From positions 1 to 64,000 of the forward strand of contig SAUG01000076.1 in assembly GCA_011316305.1 (NCBI GenBank): 64,000 nucleotides of DNA, in the 5' to 3' direction. The notes beneath the pieces were generated by a model, which ran no database searches, was not told where the DNA came from, and saw nothing but the letters and a program-made list of their open reading frames with translations. A program made the position numbers and the translations under genes. The DNA comes from Rusavskia elegans. Taxonomy: Eukaryota > Ascomycota > Lecanoromycetes > Teloschistales > Teloschistaceae. This document shows, in pieces, positions 26,901 to 38,513 of the stretch; the stretch's first letter is position 1; the number at the start of each line of letters is the position of its first letter.

Positions 26901-27304
26901 AGAATGAGAATGGTAAGAATCTGGGCCCATACTGTGAGCAGTGAAACATCAATCGAGGTGCAACTCACTCACGACTAGGGGGTCTACAAACGGGGTCCAG
27001 TCTTCGCTGTCCTCGAACAGGGCCAAGACGAAAGAAATGGCGGCGGAACCGAGCAATATGATGACTAGCTGATCCTTGAATTGTTCGAGGATAAGTTTCC
27101 ATAGCGGCGTTGGTGGATCTTCCGGCAAAGCTGCGATGACATTTCAGCATTGCTCTACATGAACTGCATGCATTAGAATATCATACAGTTGAGCCCATAT
27201 TGTTCGGTGGACTTGTGCACCTGAGCAGTTGAAAGCCCACTATCCTCTGTAACATGGAAGTAGTCCAAGGCCTCCTTTGTGGAGGCAAGATAGGCAGCTT
27301 CCAT
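23982..27304 (-). CDS. SERCA-type Ca2+-transporting P-type ATPase
   Basis: P2A-type ATPase that pumps Ca2+ into the ER. Seven exons: 27187-27304, 26973-27130, 26318-26920, 24555-26270, 24397-24494, 24118-24342 and 23982-24063, giving 999 residues, the canonical SERCA length. It starts [16 protein letters not shown]. Landmarks are the actuator loop LTGESESV, the M4 Ca2+ site [14 protein letters not shown], the phosphorylation site [12 protein letters not shown] (Asp347), [21 protein letters not shown], and M5-M6 with the [12 protein letters not shown] site. The last exons carry [17 protein letters not shown] and M8-M10. [15 protein letters not shown] and the length indicate SERCA rather than the Golgi Pmr1 type. 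The tail ends EKSE with no clear retrieval signal. Confidence 0.95.
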
Positions 27305-28590
27305 CCCTAATCAATCGTGTTTACCGCTGCAAGGGTGACAGGTTTGTCTCCAGAATTGGTAACTATGAATGAGTGTTGTTTCGTCGACGATCTGACCGCA
27401 GCGCAGATGTTGCCATCAAAGCCCCAACGAACGAAAAGAGCGAGTGTCGGTGAGCTTCGGCATATTCTGGATTACAAAGGACCTGATTGATATCTGGCCT
27501 GAAGGATATCACAAAAAGGACGGCTCTTTCCGCGGGAAGGCTTGGCGGCAGCCAGGGTTCAACTGCGTCATTAGCGTGGTAACGGCAGATCAACCCACAA
27601 TCCCACCGAAGTGAGATGTTTCCCGTGGCTCCGCACAGCCACCGCTTTGCAAGGAGAAACGCAACAACAATCAAGTACAGCTTCTGTGAGACCAGAAGTT
27701 CTACTCCAATTCATTCAGGCTTCATCTCTTGTACGATTATAGCCGGAATTTAGCAAGACACACAATGGACCAGAGTACAATCGTTGGTTAGACTCGCTAA
27801 ATAGCACAGATGGCCACCAGTTGCATAACGGACAGCAATATGACACTTGGGGCGACTGCATCGATCTGGATCGTCGACCTGACGAGATGATTTGCCTAGC
27901 AAGTCCTGGCATGTCTGTGGATTCAATGGGCGGTGAAACGGGCAGCGGCATAATCGAATATTGAAAACAGATGCACAAGCACTGATCAGGGTTGCCATCA
28001 TGACGGGGTATGGATGTCGAAGACTTCGATTGACCGATAACAAGACGGTCGAGGAAATGCGATAGGGATGTTGGGCTCGAACACTTTACGCATGTTTGGA
28101 ACCGCTTGGAACAAATACCACATGGAGGAGACTCGACGTGATTCCAGGCGCATCAGGCGCAATTCGAGTGCAAGGTCTTGATGAACGGAAAAGGAAGGGA
28201 TTGACAGTGCGCGTCGACACGGCTGTGCATTTTCTGCAGGATGGAAGGCTCACGACAGGATCACCATGTTATAGTCCCTGCCTCGTATCATTAATATCCA
28301 TGCATCGAGTCCTCAACCAGTTCAAAGCAAGCCTTCTCTGATTTTGCCGGCGGAGTCTGAAGAACAAGCTCACTTTATTATTATCGCTTCCAAATTGGGT
28401 ATCAACAAAATTACCATACCCGTAAACCCGCTCGGTTCCAATTGCCGCGCGACCATTGGGTTTGGAATTGTGCACTTCAAGCCTTCCACTTTCTTCCATC
28501 AATCCCCCATCAGACAAACCAATACCATCTCGCAAACCTATACCACATAGACCTCCTCTTTCCTATACCTAATCCGACTTGCAAGCCAAG
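27305..28590. other. Long divergent intergenic region between SERCA and 14-3-3 genes
   Basis: About 1.3 kb between two divergent start codons. Several 80-100-codon frames on both strands have no family features and do not splice together. The 150 bases before the 14-3-3 start are pyrimidine-rich. I see no gene. Confidence 0.5.
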
Positions 28591-29917
28591 ATGACGAGCG
28601 AGGTGAGTCGGTGACGTGCCTATCAGTCCCCCTCAATCTGTCCATGTTACACCCTGAACCTTCCTCAATTGCGATGCTCCCTTTGTTTCCCTTCTTACAA
28701 CTTTTGTGCACACATGCTGATTACCGTCTATTTGACAGCGTGAGAGGTGTGTATCAAAAGCGGGGGAAACGTTGGAGATATTGATCGTTGTACAGCAAGA
28801 CCTTCCTTGCGAGGCTGTGCGAGCAAGCCGAGCGTTATGACGGTACGTTGCACGCGGAAGCTGCTCAGCGCGGTGAACTAGCTGACAGAGCCTGTTTGTA
28901 GAGATGGTCACGTACATGAAGGTCGGTACCAAACGCCCGTTGTCGAGGTCAAACTTGCTAACAGCCCGCAGGAAGTCGCCAAGGTACCTAACCTCCCGCA
29001 TACCACTGGCCAATTTTGCTTTGCATACTGTCAAGACAGCGAGCCCTAACTCCCCCTTCAGATTGGCGGCGAGCTCACAGTCGACGAACGGAACCTGCTC
29101 TCAGTTGCGTACAAAAATGTCGTCGGAACCCGACGTGCCTCTTGGCGCATCATTTCGTCCATCGAGCAGAAAGAGGAATCGAAGGGTTCGGACAAGCATG
29201 TCGGTACCATCCGCGACTACCGTCAGAAAATCGAGACGGAGCTCGAGAAAGTCTGCCAAGACGTACTCGATGTGTTGGATGATTCCCTCATCCCCAAGGC
29301 AGAGTCAGGGGAATCCAAAGTTTTCTACCATAAGATGTATGTCATCTGCATCAAGATGTCTATCTACGAAGCCTAGCTTTGACTAATCTCTGGCTTTGTA
29401 GGAAGGGGGATTACCATCGTTATCTCGCCGAGTTCGCGTCCGGTGAAAAACGCAAGGTTGCCGCCACTGCTGCTCATGATGCGTACAAGGTGAGCCTTGC
29501 CATGCGATAACACATGCCGCATTTGCTGATACGACACAGAATGCCACCGACGTCGCCCAAACCGAGCTCACACCCACACACCCAATCCGCCTTGGGCTCG
29601 CTCTCAACTTCTCGGTGTTTTACTACGAAATCCTCAATTCACCGGATCGCGCTTGTCATCTGGCCAAGCAAGCGTTCGATGACGCGATCGCTGAGCTTGA
29701 TTCTCTATCTGAAGAGTCCTACAGAGACAGCACATTGATCATGCAGCTCCTCCGTGACAATCTCACCCTCTGGACGTCCTCGGATCAGGCCGACCCGGAA
29801 GCTGCCCCGTCCGGCGAAGCCTCAAAGGAAGCTGAGAGACCTGCAGCTGCCGACTCCAAAGCTCCGGAATCCACCGAAGCTTCTGCAGCCGAGGCCCCGC
29901 GTCCAACGGAGTCCTAA
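28591..29917 (+). CDS. BMH1: 14-3-3 protein
   Basis: Dimeric adaptor that binds phosphoserine motifs and tunes signalling, cell cycle and metabolism. Eight exons: 28591-28602, 28739-28746 (8 nt), 28796-28842, 28902-28921, 28972-28983 (12 nt), 29062-29336, 29402-29489 and 29540-29917, giving 279 residues. The N-terminal exons spell [39 protein letters not shown], matching the family start residue by residue. This supports both microexons. Later hallmarks are [20 protein letters not shown] (phosphate-binding pocket), [17 protein letters not shown] and the signature [19 protein letters not shown]. The tail after TLWTSSDQ is a 40-residue Ala/Glu/Ser/Pro extension. Whether a second paralogue exists elsewhere cannot be told here. 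Confidence 0.95.
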
Positions 29918-30635
29918 GCACTGCCTTGGGCCCAACAAGATCCGGGCTGTTATTCATGCGCTCCTCAAGTCTTCAGCAAGAACTCACCGTCACAGCGTCG
30001 GTCTCGGCTCACCAGCGGCTTGACTCCCCAACTGCCAAGTATCACGGATGTCCAGTCGCCTCGGATCTTGCATTTTAAGGTTGCCAGGCCATCCCATTTC
30101 CTTTAGCTCTCGATTTTGGCCTACGTTGTTGCGCGCGACGGTGGAGCAAGCACGCTAGGTTGTATGGTTGTTAGGTCAGCTTAATCGGCTGAGATCTTTG
30201 CAAAATGCGTTCCTGTTTTGTTATCCCCTAAATGATTTGATTCGGTCCAGAAGGTGTTACCTAAAGATCTGGTGGCGAAGCAAGAATCTTCTCGCGGAGA
30301 TTTCGTGCTTTATCTTACATAGGTAGCCCAATCCACAACCAGTCTCTACCCTCGCCCGGTGGATGCCGTGGTCATTTGTCTTTGTGAAAGACAGGAAATA
30401 TCTACCCTCCCGTAGATCTGCTACTAACTCAATCATAAAAGGTGCCAGTGGCTCATCCCTGTGTCGACAACTTCAACCCAAGGTTGGATCAGTAAACTTC
30501 AGGGAGGTGAACAAATTTCACGGCAGTGGTAGCGATCCGATCACGCCGATAACTTCTTGGCGTATATCATTTCGTCATGTTGCTAAAGTACAAGTTCAAA
30601 GGCCACGATCGCTATACATCCCCCACACGATTACT
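29918..30635. other. 3' intergenic region between converging 14-3-3 and MFS genes
   Basis: Presumably the 3' UTRs of both genes. A 114-codon frame at 30363-30707 overlaps the MFS last exon antisense and lacks any motif. Confidence 0.5.
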
Positions 30636-32641
30636 TTACAAATGCAGCATCTTGAGTATATCATGCCGGGTAAAGAACGCTCGATTCCACTTTCCAAAGA
30701 TATCTGATAATGTAGCCGTCAGCTAGTGAAATCTCCCTTGAAGAGATCGCTACAGCGGAAGACTGGGGTGAAGAACTTACACATCGGAATACTTAACAGA
30801 CAGATCCCAACCTGGATGCTGGCGACGATATAGAACGTCTTCGAGATCCCGGCAGTCGTGAGCCAATCATAAGCGCCCCAAGTAAGAGCAAACGAGAAGA
30901 TGTTCTTGAATATCAGAAGGCATGTGAATGCTTCGACTGCGATATCGCCTGCGTACCGTGCTTGTTAGCCAATTGACTCAGATAACTGAAAGAGAAGGGC
31001 GACGAACGATGAGCATCCACAACGTACAACGCACTAGCAACCGCACCCAAAACCATGCCTCCAACCTCGAACGCAAAGAAAAGGTCTGGGAGAAACCAGC
31101 CATAACGCCCCACTTGTTCAGCAGTGATGCCGAACCCATAAAGCCCCACACAGCCAAACACCAGCTGCAGTGCGACCAATACGATGCGGAATTCGGGCTC
31201 GTAGACGCCCCTGTTCCGCGTAATCATTAGCTTTGTGGACCAGTCGGCCAGTAATCCTGCAATGATGAAGCCCAGGATCGCGCCTACGAATGGACCTGTA
31301 TACATATATCCAGTTTCGACTTCATTGAACCACAGGGGCGGACCGAGGAAGATGGCAGCTAAGACGACACTGATCATGACGGTCCAGCCGATAAGGGTAC
31401 CTTGGATGAGGCAGGCCCAGAGTACTGCGGGATGGAAGAAGAGCGGGAAAGGGCGGAGGAGAAGTTTGAAGAAATTGGCATCAATCTTGCGGCCGTTGAA
31501 GGGACGCAAGGACTGTACAAATGTGGCTTTGGGTGGAATTGCACTCGTATAAGAAGGCGGTGCATTGCGTGCGTTGGAGTCGCTATCCTGCTTTTCGAAC
31601 GACGCAGGACCACTTCGATCCGGAGTGTGCATATCCTTGGATTCGCCGAATACTTGAGATCCGTGTTGCTCGTTGAGGGGTATTGCAGCGCCTTCTTCTG
31701 GCCTCCAAAGAGCTTGGTGCTCTGGGCGGACGAAGGCTGTTTCTGGTACAAAGAAGAAAATAAGAGGCAACAGAGCTCCAGCGAATATGGCGATCATATA
31801 GAATGACCATTCCCAACCGATCGTTTGGGTAATCTTACCGACCAGGACAGGTGTGAAGAATGCACCACCAAACAAGGCTAGGTTAGACAACGCCATGCGT
31901 TTCCCACGCTCCTAAGGGTTCGTTCAGCACGTGGAAACAGCCCCAATGATTTGAAGACCTACGTGGACAAAGTATAGATCTCCAACGCTCGCATTGACGA
32001 GGGCTTCGAATGGGGCGAGACCGATCCCTTGGACCACCCTCGCCCATAGCAGACTTGCATAGTTGGTACCGGCAGCACCTCCCCAAGCACTGCTGATGAT
32101 GATGAGGACAGTGCCGAGCAAGTACAGATGCCGTTTTCCCCAAATCCTAGCGGAAGCGACGAAGATGAAACCCGCCACGCCGACTCCACACAAGTGATAG
32201 CCTGTGAGAAGGGCCATCTGTGTAAAATCCCTCCGGAAGAAGATGGCCAATGTGACTGTATTGGCAGCAAGAAGAGGAGAAAGTGTCGATGCGATGACGG
32301 AGATTGTCGAGAGGATAAGCAGGATGACGTCCCGCTTCCACAAAGGCCAGTTCTGCACCGTGTCAGCCTTTTCTCTGCGTGTCGGATAGGATGTTCCAGG
32401 GATTGTACCAGAGGATCGTTGGGGTCCTCGCTCGGTTGGGGCACAAGTATGATTGTATTCGACTTGTCGTATTTCACAGGATTGGCATCGAGGTTTTGTG
32501 GAAGTGCAGGCCGACTGGCATCATCGAGCACGTAAGAAGTTCCTATAAACTTGTCAGACTTGGACGTCTGTCGAATACGGACGGGTCATACTAACCTGGG
32601 ACATGCCCGAACGACTTCACTTCCAAGACTCCCAAACCCAT
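30636..32641 (-). CDS. Major facilitator superfamily transporter
   Basis: Membrane transporter; substrate unknown. Six exons: 32596-32641, 32409-32542, 31963-32352, 31008-31911, 30781-30948 and 30636-30703, giving 569 residues. The first two exons join as MGLGVLEVKSFGHVPG-TSYVLDD, and SEDPNDPLNWPLWKRD is the usual motif before the first membrane helix of this Hol1-like drug:H+ subfamily. The A-loop region is VASARIWGKRHLYLLG; helix 5 has FFTPVLVGKI. A long hydrophilic central loop after helix 6 (PEEGAAIP to PKATFVQSL) is typical. The last exons add two helices and a short tail IFGKWNRAFFTRHD. The longest single frame lacks an ATG, so exon 1 is required. Confidence 0.88.
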
Positions 32642-33167
32642 CCTGGATGATTTTCTCTTGTATGTTCACTTTGAAGGAAGAAACAAGCCAAAGATCGGTA
32701 GAACTATCGTCAGGCCCATATGGCCGCTCAATGACGCTCTGCTCTTTTCGTGAATACCATGTCTAAGCACATTCTCTCAGCTGGTGGTCGTATATGATAC
32801 TGGGCTGTGCTCCGTATAGAGAGGCTGTCGATGGGAGCGAGTTGGCAGAGCAGGCAGAGGCCTTGCTGGAGATGGGTAGACCTACCAAACCACTGTGCAA
32901 CGTCGCGCCGAAGACGTTACACTTTCATGTGGATGGGCACTAGAAGAATGGTACCCGTCATGGTAACTGTTTACAGTATGGGGTGCATCAAGCCGCTGCT
33001 AGTTACGTGCAATCGAATCCCAGTGACACCCCAGATGCACTTCCCGACCTTCTGGCCCCTGTTCTTATACACCTTGATTTTCTTTTTCGTAAAGTAAAGC
33101 ACTTCGTCTTCGACTTCATGTACCCACTTCTCTCACTGCGCATCCTTCAGATCAAACCTTTTTCACG
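32642..33167. other. Divergent intergenic region between MFS and CFEM genes
   Basis: Promoter region of both genes. A forward frame at about 32790-32943 has protein-like composition but no start, no partner exon I can justify and no known family (see rejected items). Confidence 0.5.
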
Positions 33168-33879
33168 ATGAAGTACATCCTCGTCATCTGGATAGCAACG
33201 CTGTCCACCATCTGTGCTGGCCAAGGCTTGGGCCTCGACAATTTACCGGACTGTGCCGTACGTGGTCTATCGATCCTTCATCTACATGATTCCTAAAGCT
33301 GATGGCGCCCCAGAAACCTTGCGCTTCAAAGCTTCCCGCCAACTGCGGTATCAAAATCGAGTGTATCTGTGCAAGCCAGGACTGGATCACCAGTATATCT
33401 TGCTGTGTTGCGAATGCCTGCTCCGAAGCCGACCAAAAGAGTATGCAATCGTGCAATCACCTCGGGACAAAACGTGTACTAACACAGTCCAGCAACGGTC
33501 CAAGTTGCTCAAAAGATCTGCGACGTGTAAGTCATGTTCCTTAAAGTCGTGACACCCTCCGACAACTACAGGCGATTGTGATAGCTTGCTGACGAGGCTG
33601 CTGTCCAGCGCCAAAGTAACGTTACCTACGGCTGCGGTCTGCCCTGGTGCGACAGGTGCAATCACAGCAGGATCCTCAACCAGGACTGGAGGGTCCTTAA
33701 CAGCAACCGCATCCTCCACCATGACAGGTTCGAATACGGCAGGCTCCCAGACCATGGGATCGACAACAACACCTAGCGCGGCAGCGGCGACCGCAGGGTC
33801 CAGCAGCGGTGCGGGAATTCAACACGTCGCACCTGGGCTCTGCGGAGTCGCTGCGGTATTTGGACTGGCTCTCTTGTAA
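33168..33879 (+). CDS. CFEM-domain, probably GPI-anchored cell-surface protein
   Basis: Small secreted CFEM protein. Family members bind heme, act in the cell wall or serve as effectors; the exact role here is unknown. Exons are 33168-33257, 33314-33440, 33493-33526 and 33585-33879, giving 181 residues. A signal peptide (MKYILVIWIATLSTICAG) is followed by the CFEM module LPDCAKPCASKLPANC, ECICASQDWITSISCC, ANACSEADQ and QKICD. That gives nine cysteines: the eight of the family plus one extra in the SCC pair. A Ser/Thr-rich stalk and a hydrophobic C-terminus (VAAVFGLALL) after a small-residue tract suggest a GPI anchor. The last junction (donor GTAAGT, acceptor GATAG) is the only in-frame choice and is the least certain. 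The Asp usual between the fourth and fifth Cys is not obvious, so heme binding is open. Confidence 0.85.
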
Positions 33880-35043
33880 AATCAATGTGTGGGCAACGAG
33901 GTCGGCATACTACATAGGGCGATGATATTTAGGCCAGACATCGAATTCAGGGAAATCGCATAGAGGAGTCGAGAACAGTGTAATCGGCAGGTGTATTTCC
34001 AGTGTATCTTACTGTGGTGGCTCACATAATATCTTATATTCTCACTGCTCTTGTTGTCTCCAGCATACAAGCCATCATGCAGACACCTCCGGTGTATCTG
34101 CCTTCTCGGCCATCGGTGTTTGGTCAAGAACAAGTAATTCATAAGGAGAAGCCTCAGATTGCCTGGGGCAAGGTGATGTTGAAAACTCACGTTGCTTTTC
34201 CATTATTGCTCCAACATAGCTTTCCACTTAATGTTTTGATTGCCTTTCGCATCTTCATTTGTAATTTTGTCTTACCAACCGCACAAAAGACGTCTGCTAC
34301 CCACAACGTCTCATGACCACATATCTCATTCCCTTTGATTGTCTGCGTCGTCTGCATATTAATCATGCTCACAAGCTTAGCGAGTTGAGTAAAGTCATCA
34401 AGGGTGGAGGAAAGAGAGAATCGACACAAAAAGGAAGGATCTTTTTTAAATGCTGTTAAATTCCTGTCAAGCATGTGGAAAACAATAATATCAATAGGCA
34501 TATTCAAGATAGCCAGCTTTGGGCAATAAATTATTAAATTCCTGTCGATCTCCACTCCAGGACCCCCACCTCCACGCCACAAGCGGTTCGCAGCCTAAAG
34601 GTATCCTTGCATCGACTACTGCTTACGGAGTACGTGCAGAAGGACTCTAATCTCTTCGATACCTTTTTGGACCTTCATGCCCTCGACTTTCCGCTGGTCC
34701 TCCATCGCCTTGTCCATTAATCTGGGTACTGGACCTGTATTGCGTCCAATGCGATGCAGTTCCCGTGGTAACATCAGATGGATGGGGGAAAGCCTTGCGG
34801 AACGTTCTATGGAGCCACGGAAACGGGCGCAATGAGGAGCACTCTCCTTATCATTGCGACATTCAACATGATAACCCATTTCCCATAGATGACATCTCAA
34901 CTGGATCCGAAAACTTACTCCTCTCGTCAATCTAGGGAACCACATCAATTATCCGTCTGTTATCCCCCTTGGTTGCCTATCTTGGATATCTTCGTCCGCA
35001 TCACAGACCGCAGGCAATATCTCCACTGCTCGCGCTGCCGGCA
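33880..35043. other. AT-rich intergenic region between CFEM and permease genes
   Basis: No supportable gene. The stretch 34000-34560 is AT-rich with runs of T. Both strands have only short frames. Confidence 0.5.
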
Positions 35044-36880
35044 ATGCGGAAATCACCAGAGATATCGTCCTCCAGCTCACGCGGCGAGTCCGACGATAGA
35101 GCTGCTGCTGTAGGCTCCCTGTACGATGCAACACCGAGCAAGTGGCGGAATGTTGCAAAGGCAGCGTGGGACAGTCTCAAGGAGAACCCTGACTATCACA
35201 TCACCGAGAAAGGGCAAGTAGGAGCCAATGGGCAAGTCTACGATGTTGAGGGTGCTGCTGAAGCCACGGCTACATCTCCGTTGGCCAGGAAGTTGAAGGG
35301 GAGGCATCTGCAGATGATTGCCATAGGGGGCTCCATTGGTAATCTTCCCTCGAGAAGCTGGTTGGAAATCGCTGACTGACCGCTGGACAGGCACCGGTCT
35401 TTTCGTCGGATCTGGCAAGGCACTGCAGCAGGGAGGGCCCGCGTCCTTACTCATTGCTTTCTCTCTGATAGGAGGCATGCTCTTTTGCACTGTGCAGGCT
35501 CTTGGCGAGATGGCAGTCTTACTACCCGTTGCTGGATCCTTCTCCGCTTACTCTACCCGCTTTCTCGACCCTGCTTGGGGTTTCGCCATGGGCTGGAACT
35601 ACGCCATGCAATGGCTGATTGTCCTACCCCTAGAAATCGTCGCCGCTGCCATCACAATCAAGTACTGGAACTCACCAGTCTCCTCGGCTGTGTGGGTAGC
35701 TATTTTCCTCGTAATGATTATCGGCATCAACCTTGTCGGCGTGAAAGGCTATGGCGAGGCTGAATTCGTCTTCTCCATCATCAAGGTCATCGCAGTCATT
35801 GGTTTCATCATTCTTGGAATCGTCCTTAATGTTGGGGGAGGGCAGAACGGGGATTACATCGGAGGAAGATATTGGGCGGATCCCGGAGCTTTCAACAATG
35901 GTCTCCAGGGTCTGTGTTCTGTCTTCGTCATTGCAGCTTTTGCATTCGCCGGCACAGAGCTTGTGGGACTCGCAGCAGCCGAAACTGCCAATCCGCGCAA
36001 GTCCCTGCCGACGGCTGTGAAACAGGTCTTTTGGCGAATATGTCTCTTCTACATAGTTTCGCTAACGCTCGTCGGACTGCTTGTTCCCTACTCGGATCCA
36101 CGACTGATCGGGCAATCCACCTCGGACGCCAAAGCCTCGCCTTTTGTCATCGCTATCAAAAACGCCGGTATCACAGGCCTAGACTCGGTCATGAACGTCG
36201 TCATCATGGTCTCGGTCCTCTCCGTTGGTAATTCAGCCGTGTACGGTTCTTCACGCACCCTCGCTGCTTTGGCAGAACAAGGTCAAGCACCCAGATGGCT
36301 GGGCTACATTGACCGTCAAGGCCGACCGCTCAAGGCAATCGGCATCGCGTCCGCCTTTGGGTTTCTGGCCTTCCTGGCCGCTTCCAACAAAGACGAGGAC
36401 GCTTTTGTCTGGATGCAAGCCCTCAGCGGTCTCAGCTCCATCTTCACCTGGGGTTCCATCTGCCTCGCACACATCCGCTTCCGCAAGGCTTGGCGTATAC
36501 AAGGCCGATCCCTGGACGAACTGGCCTTTAGAAGTCAAGCCGGCGTCATCGGCTCGTGGATCGGCTTTCTCTTCAATGTCCTCGTTATCTGCGCCCAATT
36601 TTGGATCGGCTTTTCTCCCGTGCAGCCAAGGTACGGCGAGCCGATCAAGGGCACTTCGGCACTGGTGCAGAATTTCTTTCAGGCGTACTTGGCGGTTCCT
36701 GTCGTCTTGCTCTTTTATATTGCGTACAAGGTCGTGTATCGGACACCTTTCATGCGGTGCAAAAACATGGATCTGAAGACGGGAGTTAGGGAACTGAATC
36801 TACCGCAATTATTGCTGGATGAATCAATCGAGAGGGCATCCTGGCCGAAGTGGAAGAAGGCCTATAAATTTCTCTGCTAA
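35044..36880 (+). CDS. Amino-acid permease (AAT/APC family)
   Basis: Plasma-membrane proton-coupled amino-acid importer related to yeast Gap1/Dip5-type permeases; specificity unknown. Exons are 35044-35338 and 35391-36880, giving 594 residues. The cytosolic N-terminus ends LKGRHLQMIAIGGSIGTGLF, where the intron splits the conserved glycine-rich start of helix 1 (ATT-G|GC). Twelve hydrophobic segments follow, including GEMAVLLPVAGSFSAYSTRF, the helix-3 consensus, and AFAFAGTELVGLAAAETANP in helix 6. VYGSSRTLAALAEQGQAP in the loop after helix 8 is also characteristic. A Met 75 bases upstream is in frame, but that region lacks conservation signs, so I chose 35044. It converges with the M20 peptidase gene. 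Confidence 0.92.
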
Positions 36881-37185
36881 GATCGGAAACATGTGGCATC
36901 TATACTCAACATAGCGCGGCGCTTGTGCCAGGGAAGCGGCCGGTCTTCGTCGCTTCAGGTTGACAGCTATCAAGGCGTAATCAGTCCGCAGAGCTGCAAT
37001 AAAAGAGTATTGGTTGATGTGCAGAAGTCTTTGAATTGTCAGAAAGGAGCATCATTGGCTTACAAGATACCCATGTGCAATACAAATCTGACTTGGGAAT
37101 CCGAGCACACCAAGCTCCCACCGTCTATTGGATTTAAGAAGATTTCCCCTCGAAACTTGACGTTTCAAGGCATATTGCAACAGTC
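36881..37185. other. 3' spacer between converging permease and M20 peptidase genes
   Basis: About 300 bases, probably both 3' UTRs; no feature seen. Confidence 0.5.
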
Positions 37186-38513
37186 CTATCTGCCCACAGC
37201 TGCTAAGACCAGCTTCTTGTAGCCCTCTACCGAGTCCGCCAGATCCTCAACGCTCAGATGTTCATGATCGGAATGAGCGTCCAAGATCGAGCCGGGCCCG
37301 TAAAGATATCGTTTGTGTTCTCCGTCCAGCCACGGGATATCAGTGCCGTAGTTGACGGTCATCGTCTCAAAACCTTCCACGTCATGATCGATGTTCACCG
37401 GTCCGTAACCTCGTGACCAAAAAAGTACTTTCAACCTCTCATCTACCTTTCTCACCGCCTCTACGATCAATTTCTGAGACTCCTCGGGCTCCCCGCCCGC
37501 AATGCGTACCTGAATGTCCGCATAGGCCGATGCTGGAATGACATTGCCCGCTTCCCCGCCAACCATCTTCCCAATGTTCAACGTCGAGTTGCCATACTTG
37601 TCCGAGCTCGGCAACTGTAGGTTATCCAACGCCAACAGAGCGGGTATCAGCATGCTGTTGGCGTTTTCCCCCAACCATGGGTATCCGCTGTGACCGCCTT
37701 TGCCTGTGGCGGTCACGGTGAGGCCAAGGTTGCCTTTGTGTCCGGACGCGAGCTTCCGGTCGGTTGGTTCGCCGAAAATGACGGCTTCGTAGGCTGGGTG
37801 GGGGGCTTTGTTGAAGGCTCTCATACCGTCGCCGCCGAGCTCCTCGCCGACGACATAGAGGAGGGATATTGATGATGGAGCTACGCTGCCGGAGGAGAGC
37901 AGGGAGAGGGCGGCGGTCACTTGTGCAGCGATGCAGGCCTTCGCATCGACAGTGCCGCGGCCGGAGATTTGGTGAGTTGTGGAGTTGTAATAGTAAGGGA
38001 TGTAGGGTGGGACGGTATCGAGACTGATACAGGATTTGGAGTCAACATTAAGGGAACACGGTGTAGGAAGAACGGTGTAGGAAGACTTCTCCGAAAAAAG
38101 AGTTGTGAAATCGCATGACAGGAAGGAGAGACGAATGGAAGAAAGACGCACTGCGCTGTTAAAAGGACACTAGTACTGTTGGAAGGAGATGCGGAAGGAT
38201 AGGCAAGAAGGTTGAAGCGCTGTTGGCGTTTGGTATGGTCGCCCTGGGAGTGGAAGGGTTGGACGGATTGCTTTTCTACCTTGAAGTCGCGTGCGGTCAG
38301 ATAGGAGGCAAGAAAGTCGCCGACGGTATGTTCGCTGTCCGAGATGGATGGAATTTCAACGAGCTTGCGATGTAGACTGTACAATTGGGTAGTCTCGAAT
38401 GCATGAGCGTCATGATTCAATAATGGCCGCTGAGGAAGTAAGATTGGTTCAGCAAAGGTTCGGAAAGAAGGGCTTGCGGAGACAATGGCGAGTTGGAGTA
38501 GCCATTGATACAT
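37186..38513 (-). CDS. Secretory-pathway M20 family metallopeptidase
   Basis: Zinc-dependent peptidase/deacylase of the M20 clan (carboxypeptidase S or ArgE/DapE type), which cleaves C-terminal residues or acyl groups from small peptides. Exons are 38152-38513 and 37186-38023, giving 399 residues. A signal peptide (MYQWLLQLAIVSAS) points to the secretory path or vacuole. The 128-base intron rebuilds the metal motif LLTAHLDTVPPY. Then come GRGTVDAKAC (bridging Asp), the catalytic base VVGEELGGDG, IFGEPTDRK (metal Glu), the dimerisation-domain GKGGHSGYPWLGENA, and the last metal His in LDAHSDHEHLS. Asn-X-Ser/Thr sequons are present. All catalytic residues appear intact. Confidence 0.9.

Noticed and set aside
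32770..32943. Forward open stretch of about 58 codons with protein-like composition (REAVDGSELAEQAEALLEMG)
   Set aside because: Only one phase is open, no ATG or convincing upstream exon exists, and nearby forward frames turned out to be antisense to the first MFS exon. It may be a relic, but I cannot support a gene.
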